This document shows positions 34,201-42,139 of a stretch of DNA of 42,222 bases, in pieces. Position 1 is the first letter of the stretch; every line of letters starts with the position of its first letter. The notes under the pieces are model-generated. The model was given only the letters and a program-made list of their open reading frames with translations. It searched no databases and was not told where the DNA came from. The translations under genes were made by a program, and so were the position numbers. This stretch comes from Desulfobulbaceae bacterium (GTDB taxonomy: Bacteria > Desulfobacterota > Desulfobulbia > Desulfobulbales > Desulfobulbaceae), in assembly GCA_015489765.1 (NCBI GenBank), contig WFZC01000054.1:1-42222 (forward strand), read 5' to 3'.

Positions 34201-37200
34201 CACCTCGTACGGTGGCGGTGTTTCCATATCCGACGGCACAACCACTGTCCAGGTGGATCATGATGCAACCCCTGCCTTCGATGTGACCATGACAGACGCC
34301 TGCTACTACATCGACGATCTCTCCGTCGATGGTGTTTCCCTGGGAGGCATTTCCAGTTATACCTTTGATCCTGTGACCACCGATCACAGCATCAACGTGG
34401 AATTTGCTGTCTATACCTATACCATCACTGCCACTGTGCTCGGTTCCCATGGGACACTTACTCCTTCGCAGACGGTCACTTGCGGGACCGGCGGTTATGC
34501 CTACGTCGCCCAGGCCCAGCCCGGCTATCATATCTCGTGGTTGAAGGTCAACGGCGTGGATATATCGGCTGCTGCCGGGCAGGAGAGTTATACCTATACC
34601 TTCGGGTTCGTTACCGAAAATCAGACCATAGAGGTGGCCTATACCCAGTTGATCACCGTAACAGAAGACTCGCCTTTTGGCGATATAACGCCTGCCGGCG
34701 GCAAGGTGCCCATCGAGGTGGATTACGGTGATGATCTGACATTCGATATAACCGCGGCCGCCTCGTGTCCCAATGGTCTTGGCCACGACGGCCAGGTGCA
34801 CCATATTTCCGATGTTATTGTGGATGGCACATCTGTTGCCGGCGTAAAAGGCAGCGGATTGACCACCTATAGCTACACCTTCACCAATATTACCTCCGAT
34901 CATACTATCGAGGCCCTGTTCACCGCATATATCGACTTGACTGTGAACGGCAACGGCACGACGGATCCGCTGGCAGTCACAACGACAGGTTCGCTGGAGG
35001 TGGATGCCCATGACAGCCCGACCATCACCGCTGTCCCTGATTCCGGTTTTCACGTATCAGCAGTCGAAGTGGATGGTGCACCGGTGGGACAGCCTGAGAG
35101 CTACACATTTACCGACATGTATGATGAAGATCATACCTATGAGGTGTGGTTCAGTATCGACACTTTTACCCTGAAACCGGTTTCCAGGTTCGGGACCATC
35201 TATGAAACTGCAGCCCAGGCAGTGGAGGCAACGGAGCGGGAAGTCTCCTACCACGACACCAGTTCCTTTTATGTGGACCTTGATGATCCCGATCACGCGG
35301 TGATGGGAATCCTGGTTGACAACATCTCCTATCCGGTTCCTGCCTCGGGAGATACGGCCACCTATCCGGCTTTCACCCTTGTCAACAATGCAGACGATTA
35401 TCTTGAGGTCAGGTTCACCAACGTCGAGGTCGGGCATCGGCTTGAGGTTCAGGACTATGATACAAGTCCCATCTCCGATGTTCCACTTGATGCCAGGTTG
35501 CGCCCGAAACCGGCGTCCCTGATGTTTGTGCTCGATGATTCGGGCAGTATGGACTGGGAATTCATTGTACCGGGCAATGGGCTGTTCAACGGGAGATATT
35601 ACGTCTACAGCTATCCCTCCGTAGATGCAGCACGGGTGTATTCAAACAACAGCCTTCAGGCCAATGGAGAACAGGATGAGTGGCGGTCCCAGTGGGCCGG
35701 GATCAACAAGATGTTTTATAATCCGGATGTGGAGTATGTTCCCTGGCCGACGTTCACAGGGACGCCCAGCTCAAACCTGCCGGCTCCGGACAGTTCCATT
35801 GCCGGCCAGTCCGACGGGCTTGCCCATGCAAATATCTACCGGCCCCGGTATCACCCGTGGCACAGCCAGGACTGTACCGAGGCGTTGAACAAGGCTCTCG
35901 GCACGACGCCGGACAACCTAGCTTCCTGCAACAACAATGAAACCTTTGATATGGACGGGTCTTTTCTCTCGCTGGGCGGGACAACGGATGACCATGGTGA
36001 TACCACGGGCACGGCCACACCGGTGAGTCTGAACAACAGCTTTACAGCATCGATTGAGACGGCCGGTGACCATGACTTGTTCAGGATCGAACTCACCGGT
36101 TCCGGCGATCTGCTGGTCAGGACCCTTCGCACTTCCCAATGTACGGATACCGAGGCCAGGGTTCTCGATTCGGCCGGCAATACCTACAGGTATTCCGAGT
36201 ATGGCCCGTTCAACCAGTATCTGGACAATCCCTATGCCGATGACTGCGGATGGGCCGGTCACTGCGATCTGAGCTGCGGGCGGGACCAGGATCCTTACAT
36301 CTACCTGACCAACGTACCTGCCGGAACCTACTATATCGATATCCGCGGTTACGGAAACCGCACGGGAACGTATGTTCTGGATCTGGCATTCACCGGAACC
36401 AGCACCACGTATCCGACCCCGCCCCCTCCCTCGAGAGGAATCATCAATGCCCATTATTTCACCTGGGAGGATGTTAATGGCAATGGTGTCATCGATTACG
36501 TGGACAGCAACGGCAATGGTCAACTGGATATCAACGAGACCATCAACGAGTCGATATGGCTGGTCAACCTGACCGATCCCATAGAGTACTACAGGGTTCT
36601 TGATAACAGCCAGAATGTGAGCGCAGGAAACCTGCAGCAGGTTTCCGCAGCCTCGGTGCCGGCAACGGTCAAGACCTTTGCCTCTCCGACTGATCCGGAC
36701 GCCTGGCGTAAGGAACGGCAGAACTGGGCCGACTGGTTCTCTTACTATCGCAAAAGAACCTACTCCGCTACCGCCGCCGTGGCCAGGGTCATCGACCGGA
36801 TGGAGGACATCGAGGTCGGCTACCGGACCATCAACTATTGGGGTGGTGGTTATGAGAATGGCGGCTATGGCTTCAGTCAGCCCGTGTTGCCGGTCAATGT
36901 CTCTGGTGTTGGTGATCAGACCAATCGGTTGCTCGAAATTCTGTATGCCTTCCAAATTGACGCCTACGGAACACCGCTGCGAAACGGCCTGAATGCCGTG
37001 GGCCAGTATTTCGATGATACCGATGGTGCGGATGGTGGTATAGGTGTCTCTCCCTTCCATGCCCGTGAGGACGGCGACGAGTGCAAGCAGGTGTTCACCA
37101 TCGCCATGACCGATGGTTACTGGAACGGCGGCAGCCCGGCTGTCGGTAACAGGGACGGGGACAATGGCGAACCGTATGCCGACTCCTGGAGCAATACCTT

Positions 37201-40200
37201 GGCTGATGTTGCCATGAAGTATTTTGAAAACGATCTCTCAACGCTGGATGACCTGGTCCCTGACGGCACCAATACCCATCAGCACATGGTGACGTACACT
37301 GTGGCCTTCGGCGTTTACGGGACATTGAACCCGGAAGACTATGATCTGAATAATAACATCTATCCCACCTGGCCCGACCCGACGTCCAGCGCACCTGCCC
37401 ATGTCGATGACCTGTGGCATGCTGCTGTCAATGGACATGGCAAGTACATGAATGCGGCCCGGCCGGACGAACTTGTCGCCTCGTTGACGGCTATCATGAC
37501 CGATATCGGCAGCCGCATCGGTTCGGGAGCCTCGGTTTCTGTGAACGGCGATGAGATGTACGAGAACGTCAATGGTCAGATCCGCATGTTCCAGACCACC
37601 TATAACTCTGGCGACTGGCACGGTGATCTGAAGGCGTACCAGCTGAACACGGTCACCGGCGAGGTCCTTACCAACAGTCCGGTCTGGTCGGCAGAGGAGC
37701 AGTTGCGCAGTCTTTTGGCCGACAGCGGCCATGATGCCCGGATCATCGCCACCTATGACGGTTCCAATGGCGTGCCCTTCCGCTGGCAGGACAGCTCCGG
37801 GAATCCATATCTGGCAACATGGCAGCAGAAAATGCTGCAACCCTATTACAGCCAGTCATTGACCGCAGAAGACATGGTGAACTATCTCCGTGGCGATGCC
37901 AGCAATGAAGGAAGTTTCAGGGATCGCGATGCGCAGCATCCGCTGGGTGATTTCGTTCATTCCCTGGCCCGTTTTGAAGATGGCTTCCTCTATGTGGGAG
38001 GAAATGACGGCATGCTGCATGCATTCTGGGCCATTGATTCGGAAGACCTGGATTCCGATGGTGTTCTTGATGCGGGCGTGGAGGACATCGACGGTGACGG
38101 TCATTTTGACACTGTCTACGAGGACCTGGATGGTGACTGTCACCTGGATACGTACAATGAAGATGTCGATGGCGATGGCAAGCTCGACGCCAACGAGGAT
38201 CTCGACGGCGATGGTATCCTCGATATACCGGAAGACCTTGACGGCGACGGCCACCTGGATACCGTAGCCGAGGATCAGGACGGTGACGGCCGGCTCGATA
38301 CCATTGACGAGGACGTCGATGGTGACGGTCGCCTGGATATGGCCGACGAGGACGTGGACGGAGACGGAAAACTCGATCTGGTCAACGAGGATCTCGACGG
38401 CGACGGCCGCCTGGATACGGTGAACGAAGATCTCAATGATAATGGGAGCCTGGACCCCGGAGAGGACCTTGACGGCGACGGTCACCTGGATACGGTGAAC
38501 GAAGATCTTGACAATGACGGCCATCTCGATGTCAACGAGGATCTCGACGGCGACGGCCATCTCGATATCAACGAGGATCTCGACGGCGACGGCCATCTCG
38601 ATGTCAACGAGGATCTCGACGGCGACGGCCACCTTGACGTCAACGAGGACGTGGATGGAGACGGAGTCCTGAACACGGTCAATGAGGACGTTGACGGCGA
38701 TGGTGTGCTCGATATTGACGAGGATCTCGATGGCGACAATCATCTCGATGTCTCCGAGGACCTCGACCATGACGGCCATCTCGACGTGGGTGAGGATGTC
38801 AACTGTAATGGCCTCCTCGACAGCGGAGAGGATGTTGATATGGACGGCATGCTGGACCTCACCGAGGACCTTGATAATGACACCAATTTTGATACGGTCT
38901 CAGAAGACCTGGATAACAACGGTGTTATCTCGACTGGAGGCGAGGAGAGGTTTGCCTACGTGCCCGGCCTGGTCTTTCAGAATCTGCGTGAGCTTGGTGA
39001 TCCGCTCTATGACCACAGGTTCTACGTGGACAATACCCCCTATACCAAGAAGGTCGGTGATACCACCCTCCTGGTCGGTGGCCTCGGCAAGGGCGGCAAG
39101 GGATACTACTGCCTCGATATCACGGATGCCGCCTCCATCAGCAGTGAGACGGAACTTGCCTCACGGGTTCTGTGGGAATACCCCGCTCCTCCCGCCACCC
39201 TGGCTTCCGGATCGACCTTTACGTTTTCCAGTGGCACCGGGACCGGCGGCAATGACGAAATCAAGGACAGCGCCAATCAGTTTGATTCAACCCACGGTTT
39301 TGAGGTGGGTAAGTGGATCACGATCATCGGTGCCAATTACAATGATGGCAGCAACAGCGGCAGCAATGACGGCACCTATCGGATCAAGGCTATCCCGGAT
39401 GCAGGCACCATCGAGCTGGAGGCCGGCAGCCTGATCGATGGTTACGGTGACGGCGAGGATATTACCATTACCGCAGCGACCAGTGACCGGGATATGGGCT
39501 ACTCATTCAGCAAGGCCTATATTGTCCAGACATACGACTCCTCCATCAATGCCGGCACGGATTTCGAGGGGTATGTGGTCATCTTTGGCAACGGATATTC
39601 CAGTGAAAATGGCAATGCGGTTCTCTACATACTCAACCCACTTGATGGTAGCCTGATCAAGAAGATCAAGACCCGGGTCGGGCCGTTCAATGGCCTGTCA
39701 ACCCCCAAGGTCATTGATATGAACAACGATCTGAAGGCTGACTATGTGTATGCCGGTGACCTGCTGGGTAACATGTGGAAGTTCGATCTCACCAGCAGCG
39801 ATCATGCTGACTGGCAGGTTGCCTTCTGTGACAATGCCAGCGCAACTGATCACTGCAGAGATACCGATGACCTGGATGACATCGATGATCCAGTGCCCAC
39901 GATTACGCCGCAGCCACTGTTCGGTGGCCTGGCGAACCAGGCAATTACCGGCGCCCCGGATGTCATGTTCCACGGTAACGGTCCTGGATACATGGTTATC
40001 TTCGGTACCGGCAAGTACCTGGGGGAACCCGATCTCACCAATTTCGAGGTACAGTCGCTTTATGGAATATGGGACTGGGCTCCGGACAACACCGATGATG
40101 GTTATAACGGTGTCCGGGTGGATACGGTGACAACTCCCTCCGTGGCCACTCTCTCCAACTGGCCGGAAACCGATACCAGCGGCGGGCAGGCAACCCATAC

Positions 40201-41095
40201 CCTGCTGAAACAGGTCATCTGGGTCGAGGGTGCGATAACCGAGGATACGGATGGAGACAATAACCTGGATGTCAACGAGGATCATAACAACAACGGTATA
40301 CTCGATGTTGGCGAGGATATAGACGGCGACGGGCACCTCGATGTGGAAGAGGATTCCAACGGGAATGGAGAGATCGATGTCTATTCTTACTACCGTATCC
40401 CGTCGAACTATGGAGGAAACTGGGAAACCGTCGCCACCAAGGATCTGCCTCCAAGCCACCATCTGTACAACAGGGATCTCAATGGTGACGGGTATGTCAA
40501 TTCCCTGGACAAGGTGCCGGCAGCCAATGTGGGATGGTACTTTGATCTGCCCGGAAAGATCGACCTGGACGGAGACGGACAGGACAATGACAAGGACGGT
40601 CTTGTTGACGAAGATGATGACGGAGATGGTGTCATTGACGAGCGCATGCCGGGAGAACGGGTGGTCAACGATACTATTATCCGCGATGGCAAGGCGATCA
40701 TGATCTCCTTCGGTGTCACCGGCACCCGTTGTAATGCCGGTGCCTACTCCTTTGTCAATGAACGTGATCCGGATACCGGCGGTATGCTGGGCCGGCCTGC
40801 CTTTGATGTTGACGAAGATGGCGAGGTTAACGGCAATGACTCCTATTATGTAAGGGTTGATGAAGATGTCGATGGAGACGGAGACATTGACGAAAACGAT
40901 GTCATCCGTGGAAATCCGACTGACAAGGCCTATGAGGGACGGCTCTATAACCCCGCTATTCTGCGCGAGAATCAGCAGTCAGGAGACGATAAGCCGGAAG
41001 AGACCAAGTACTTCAGCTCCTCGGGCGGAACCATTGAGACCCTGACCGAAGAGGCGGAGCGACGTGGTGTCTACTTTTGGCAGCAGGTGGAGTAG
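31268..41095 (+). CDS. pilY1: Giant PilY1-like adhesin with Calx-beta, vWA and calcium-repeat arrays
   Basis: This protein of about 3,275 residues is roughly three times usual PilY1 length. ATG 31268, with GGGGAG five bases before, gives a clean signal peptide (cleavage near Ala32). Next come eight Calx-beta repeats (about residues 35-966) with the VEGDETFT signature, then repeated small beta domains with SYTF/DHTIE phrases (about 966-1410). The von Willebrand A region begins with MIDAS FVLDDSGSMDW (Asp1423); a pre-peptidase-C-like domain (about 1573-1711) sits inside it, and two DxNxNG sites follow that domain. The PilY1 propeller begins with ENVNGQIRMFQTTYNSGDWH and is interrupted by a 24-unit acidic repeat (residues 2259-2558), resuming at ERFAYVPGLVFQNL. 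DMNNDLKADYVYAGD is the conserved PilY1 calcium site. PilY1 sits at the pilus tip and mediates assembly, adhesion and surface sensing. Confidence 0.9.
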   Translation: MKRNETIICAVTRRWFAVLFGLLLLIPSTGWATTYSISVDDVSGAEDTVGTITFTLSISPAVKTGDAVTIEYATADGTATADGDFQGIPSTSMTFFPGDASKTVSVTIVPDSAVEGDETFTLQLSNPSVTPAAGNSVDLLTSSGTGTITNDDMATLSVSSAGRVAEDGGVSVFTVSSGGVEIESSAAVTVSYTTSSEAGDTATAGNDYRATTTGSILFVGTSVEIDVPLVNDSNVEGDETFTLSLIGSSNSDVTASASAQGTIADDNDSATLSIVSDGPQSEDAGPSTFTLSSDAPVEPSANLTVSYRSASESGDTATAGDDYVSTASGSIPFVGTSGLISVTLNNDSSVEGDETFTVTLTGASDADVVASASAQATITDDNDSATLSIVSDGPQSEDAGPSTFTLSSDAPVEPSANVQVFYTVTTEVGDTATAGSDYADTTTGSVTFSGSSGTISVPLVNDSNVEGDETFTLQLAGSTHLYVTAAGSVQGIIVDDDTASLSIDDVTATEGDGTVLFTVISDRYIEGSAAVTVDFSSQDGKAVAGEDYTATTGTLSISDGDRITLSVPILEDSPPIVEGDETFSVLLSNTSSNAVIADGTGVATISDNDVPDITVSDVAATAEGNGTDTSVSFVVTSSLDVAANTTISIDYSVSSLTTEPDDFSGATSGTVTISNGSSASLPLAYAADRVVETDEEYTVELSNPRISSSSVIPILVDASGSGVIQNDDSPQLSIGDVSRSEGDSGTTTMTFTVTSDLQVASDADVNLDYVVNAVDTESGDLSGTLTGSVTLNSGNTAQIEVDVAGDTTVETDETYTVDISNATIPSSTAGASIVDSSGLGTIINDDSFTVSIDSTLKSALEDMGPLVWTVTLSNPVEWQVDVPYTFNDASSDSALEGSDYTDAASSPLVFAPGTTSRDITINLVNDTVIEPDETFTITLGPPSPATAGSLGTSVGTGEILNDEHLITMSAGGPQGTLSTSYGGGVSISDGTTTVQVDHDATPAFDVTMTDACYYIDDLSVDGVSLGGISSYTFDPVTTDHSINVEFAVYTYTITATVLGSHGTLTPSQTVTCGTGGYAYVAQAQPGYHISWLKVNGVDISAAAGQESYTYTFGFVTENQTIEVAYTQLITVTEDSPFGDITPAGGKVPIEVDYGDDLTFDITAAASCPNGLGHDGQVHHISDVIVDGTSVAGVKGSGLTTYSYTFTNITSDHTIEALFTAYIDLTVNGNGTTDPLAVTTTGSLEVDAHDSPTITAVPDSGFHVSAVEVDGAPVGQPESYTFTDMYDEDHTYEVWFSIDTFTLKPVSRFGTIYETAAQAVEATEREVSYHDTSSFYVDLDDPDHAVMGILVDNISYPVPASGDTATYPAFTLVNNADDYLEVRFTNVEVGHRLEVQDYDTSPISDVPLDARLRPKPASLMFVLDDSGSMDWEFIVPGNGLFNGRYYVYSYPSVDAARVYSNNSLQANGEQDEWRSQWAGINKMFYNPDVEYVPWPTFTGTPSSNLPAPDSSIAGQSDGLAHANIYRPRYHPWHSQDCTEALNKALGTTPDNLASCNNNETFDMDGSFLSLGGTTDDHGDTTGTATPVSLNNSFTASIETAGDHDLFRIELTGSGDLLVRTLRTSQCTDTEARVLDSAGNTYRYSEYGPFNQYLDNPYADDCGWAGHCDLSCGRDQDPYIYLTNVPAGTYYIDIRGYGNRTGTYVLDLAFTGTSTTYPTPPPPSRGIINAHYFTWEDVNGNGVIDYVDSNGNGQLDINETINESIWLVNLTDPIEYYRVLDNSQNVSAGNLQQVSAASVPATVKTFASPTDPDAWRKERQNWADWFSYYRKRTYSATAAVARVIDRMEDIEVGYRTINYWGGGYENGGYGFSQPVLPVNVSGVGDQTNRLLEILYAFQIDAYGTPLRNGLNAVGQYFDDTDGADGGIGVSPFHAREDGDECKQVFTIAMTDGYWNGGSPAVGNRDGDNGEPYADSWSNTLADVAMKYFENDLSTLDDLVPDGTNTHQHMVTYTVAFGVYGTLNPEDYDLNNNIYPTWPDPTSSAPAHVDDLWHAAVNGHGKYMNAARPDELVASLTAIMTDIGSRIGSGASVSVNGDEMYENVNGQIRMFQTTYNSGDWHGDLKAYQLNTVTGEVLTNSPVWSAEEQLRSLLADSGHDARIIATYDGSNGVPFRWQDSSGNPYLATWQQKMLQPYYSQSLTAEDMVNYLRGDASNEGSFRDRDAQHPLGDFVHSLARFEDGFLYVGGNDGMLHAFWAIDSEDLDSDGVLDAGVEDIDGDGHFDTVYEDLDGDCHLDTYNEDVDGDGKLDANEDLDGDGILDIPEDLDGDGHLDTVAEDQDGDGRLDTIDEDVDGDGRLDMADEDVDGDGKLDLVNEDLDGDGRLDTVNEDLNDNGSLDPGEDLDGDGHLDTVNEDLDNDGHLDVNEDLDGDGHLDINEDLDGDGHLDVNEDLDGDGHLDVNEDVDGDGVLNTVNEDVDGDGVLDIDEDLDGDNHLDVSEDLDHDGHLDVGEDVNCNGLLDSGEDVDMDGMLDLTEDLDNDTNFDTVSEDLDNNGVISTGGEERFAYVPGLVFQNLRELGDPLYDHRFYVDNTPYTKKVGDTTLLVGGLGKGGKGYYCLDITDAASISSETELASRVLWEYPAPPATLASGSTFTFSSGTGTGGNDEIKDSANQFDSTHGFEVGKWITIIGANYNDGSNSGSNDGTYRIKAIPDAGTIELEAGSLIDGYGDGEDITITAATSDRDMGYSFSKAYIVQTYDSSINAGTDFEGYVVIFGNGYSSENGNAVLYILNPLDGSLIKKIKTRVGPFNGLSTPKVIDMNNDLKADYVYAGDLLGNMWKFDLTSSDHADWQVAFCDNASATDHCRDTDDLDDIDDPVPTITPQPLFGGLANQAITGAPDVMFHGNGPGYMVIFGTGKYLGEPDLTNFEVQSLYGIWDWAPDNTDDGYNGVRVDTVTTPSVATLSNWPETDTSGGQATHTLLKQVIWVEGAITEDTDGDNNLDVNEDHNNNGILDVGEDIDGDGHLDVEEDSNGNGEIDVYSYYRIPSNYGGNWETVATKDLPPSHHLYNRDLNGDGYVNSLDKVPAANVGWYFDLPGKIDLDGDGQDNDKDGLVDEDDDGDGVIDERMPGERVVNDTIIRDGKAIMISFGVTGTRCNAGAYSFVNERDPDTGGMLGRPAFDVDEDGEVNGNDSYYVRVDEDVDGDGDIDENDVIRGNPTDKAYEGRLYNPAILRENQQSGDDKPEETKYFSSSGGTIETLTEEAERRGVYFWQQVE
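32058..32517 (+). repeat. Near-identical direct repeat spanning Calx-beta repeats 3 and 4
   Basis: The 115 bases at 32058-32172 recur at 32403-32517 with about two mismatches, an offset of 345 bases (115 codons). They encode the shared segment SATLSIVSDGPQSEDAGPST and the following strand. Such high nucleotide identity points to a recent in-frame duplication of one Calx-beta unit, while the other six units have diverged. Confidence 0.85.
38042..38941 (+). repeat. 24 in-frame tandem repeats of 36-39 bp (acidic DxDxDG repeats)
   Basis: Exactly 900 bases encode 24 units, 12 of 12 residues and 12 of 13 residues, with consensus E-D-L-D-G-D-G-H-L-D-(V/T)-(N/VN). Each unit has the D-x-D-x-D-G-x-x-D spacing of EF-hand-like, dockerin or thrombospondin type 3 calcium loops. 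Units 13-16 (about 38506-38651) are nearly identical at the nucleotide level, a sign of recent expansion. The array splits the PilY1 propeller between GNDGMLHAFW and ERFAYVPG. There are no unrelated spacers, so this is not a CRISPR array. Confidence 0.95.
40242..40385 (+). repeat. Second, four-unit acidic calcium-type repeat in PilY1-like gene
   Basis: Four 12-residue units of the same type as the main array follow one another (EDTDGDNNLDVN, EDHNNNGILDVG, EDIDGDGHLDVE, EDSNGNGEIDVY). They lie about 1.3 kb downstream, inserted at another position of the C-terminal domain. Further single DxDxDG sites occur around 40480-40650 and 40800-40890. Confidence 0.85.
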
Positions 41096-41105
41096 GGCTG
41101 TGTCC

Positions 41106-41169
41106 GGATCCGGCCCGCCAGGCAGATATGCTTTTTTTCCAGGAGCCTGTCTGCCGGGGAGCCGGATCC
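41106..41169 (+). other. Imperfect inverted repeat downstream of the PilY1-like gene
   Basis: GGATCCGGC (41106-41114) pairs with GCCGGATCC (41161-41169), and inside it GGCAGA (41121-41126) pairs with TCTGCC (41150-41155). The resulting long hairpin, with a T-rich loop, lies between the PilY1-like stop and the next gene. It could act as an mRNA processing or stability element or reduce read-through. Confidence 0.5.
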
Positions 41170-41226
41170 TGGCCTGCTGCGGACAGGCCGGCAAATGTAT
41201 CGTCCAAGAACATGAGAGGTTTTTTT

Positions 41227-41637
41227 ATGAAGAGATACGCATCGTTTTCTATCCTGATCCTTGCAGCGGTGATAACCATTGCCTGGCAGGGGCTCTTGCC
41301 GCAAAGCGGTTATGGCAGGGACGCGGGAGGAACACATCCCGTCCTGATGAAGGGCTGGATAGATCAGGTGGGGACGGGGACCCTGGTTATCGATGATATG
41401 CCCTACCGTGGCACTTCAGAAACCCGGTATTTTGACGGCAACGGCAAGGAAAGCGGGCCCTCCATTCTCCGGGTTGGCCAGTTCGTTGGTTTTCTGGCTG
41501 AAAACAGTGTGTTGACCGAAGTCCATGTCCTCAAGCCGGGTGAAGAGGATATGCGACCGGAGGTGAAGGCACCTTCCCGGTCCAATCCGGGGGAGAATTC
41601 GCAGATAATCCTTGAAGACGGAGTCTGGCGGAATTGA
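41227..41637 (+). CDS. Small secreted hypothetical protein downstream of PilY1-like gene
   Basis: This 136-residue protein starts at ATG 41227 with GAGAGG about six bases before. Residues 1-30 form a signal peptide (MKRYASFSILILAAVITIAW, then a GLLPQSGYG region). The mature part reads HPVLMKGWIDQVGTGTLVID, DMPYRGTSETRYFDGNGKES and ILRVGQFVGFLAENSVLTEV, a small beta-barrel-like (OB/DUF5666-type) pattern in which V-x-G-x-I-x-x-V and T-L-x-I-D strands alternate. The C-terminal 25 residues are polar. It follows the PilY1-like gene by 131 bases, with a long hairpin between, and may be part of the same operon. It may assist the pilus tip protein, but this is inference from position; function unknown. 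Confidence 0.72.
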   Translation: MKRYASFSILILAAVITIAWQGLLPQSGYGRDAGGTHPVLMKGWIDQVGTGTLVIDDMPYRGTSETRYFDGNGKESGPSILRVGQFVGFLAENSVLTEVHVLKPGEEDMRPEVKAPSRSNPGENSQIILEDGVWRN

Positions 41638-41972
41638 GAAAGAGTGGCAGGTCCCGGGAGTCGCCGCCTCAACGCCTCCAGTTCCTGTATTTCGCCACCA
41701 GGGATTGCCAGGGAACCTGTGTCTCCATGGCCTACGGGTTGTATCTCCCGGGCCCGCTGCGTACTGATACCCACCGGCTCACCCAATCCCCTGTTGTGAA
41801 ATTGAGCCGTAATCCCGGATTGTTCCCTGTCCGGTTATGCGGGTGGAAGATGATCCCGCATAACCGGACATCTTTGCGGCGTCCTGCCGTTCAGGCCCTG
41901 CAGCATCCCCTTTCTTCCCTCTATTTATGAAATTTATGGTTATCTTCGATCGGGCAGATGAGGTTTTTTTCC
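41638..41972. other. Intergenic stretch between pilus operon and sat promoter
   Basis: No credible gene is visible. A 98-codon frame at 41634-41930 has low-complexity shadow composition and overlaps a perfect hairpin. The only structured element is the hairpin at 41828-41870. Confidence 0.5.
41828..41870 (+). terminator. Perfect 16-bp hairpin, probable transcription terminator
   Basis: TGTCCGGTTATGCGGG (41828-41843) and CCCGCATAACCGGACA (41855-41870) are exactly complementary around an 11-base loop. No T tract of more than three follows on either strand, so termination might be incomplete or of another kind. It lies after the pilus operon and before sat. Confidence 0.6.
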
Positions 41973-42002
41973 TTGACTTCTCGCAGTACGGGTCTATATA
42001 TA
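41973..42002 (+). promoter_or_regulatory. Sigma-70-like promoter of sat
   Basis: TTGACT (41973-41978) and TATATA (41995-42000, or 41997-42002) are 16-18 bases apart. A start near 42008 would give a leader of about 130 bases before the sat ATG. Confidence 0.5.
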
Positions 42003-42046
42003 TTACTGTTTTTTTCTGAATACCGATTCAGTTCTTTTGGCTGTCG

Positions 42047-42087
42047 GTAAGGCGTAGCCGGGCAACGGGAATCCCGCCGGACTTTAC
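42047..42087 (+). promoter_or_regulatory. Structured leader element upstream of sat
   Basis: Nested complementarity is visible: GTAA (42047-42050) with TTAC (42084-42087), CCGG (42058-42061) with CCGG (42077-42080), and CGGG (42066-42069) with CCCG (42073-42076) around an AAT loop. It lies 53 bases before the sat start. I recognise no known riboswitch class in it; a regulatory role is a hypothesis. Confidence 0.35.
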
Positions 42088-42139
42088 GTATGTAGGTTAT
42101 CTCTTTATTTCGGTAATTTAACACAAGAGAGGGAAAGTT

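Noticed and set aside
33629-35053. A 474-codon antisense frame within the PilY1-like gene
   Set aside because: Composition is that of a shadow frame, no domain is visible, and the plus frame is continuous with clear Calx-beta signatures.
37856-38779. A 307-codon antisense frame with repeated VEILVDIEM-like units
   Set aside because: It is the mirror of the tandem acidic repeats on the coding strand and has no start context; low-complexity artefact.
38042-38941. Regular 36-39 bp repeats that could suggest a CRISPR array
   Set aside because: Units are contiguous, in frame with the PilY1-like protein, vary by codon substitutions and have no unrelated spacers; no cas gene is present.
41634-41930. 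A 98-codon frame after the small secreted protein
   Set aside because: Starts inside the previous stop region, has no sensible composition and contains a perfect 16-bp hairpin more likely to be a terminator.
42047-42087. Known riboswitch (cobalamin, cyclic di-GMP, SAM) before sat
   Set aside because: Short GC-rich stems resemble parts of several leaders, but no conserved core of any class is present; kept only as an unclassified structured leader.
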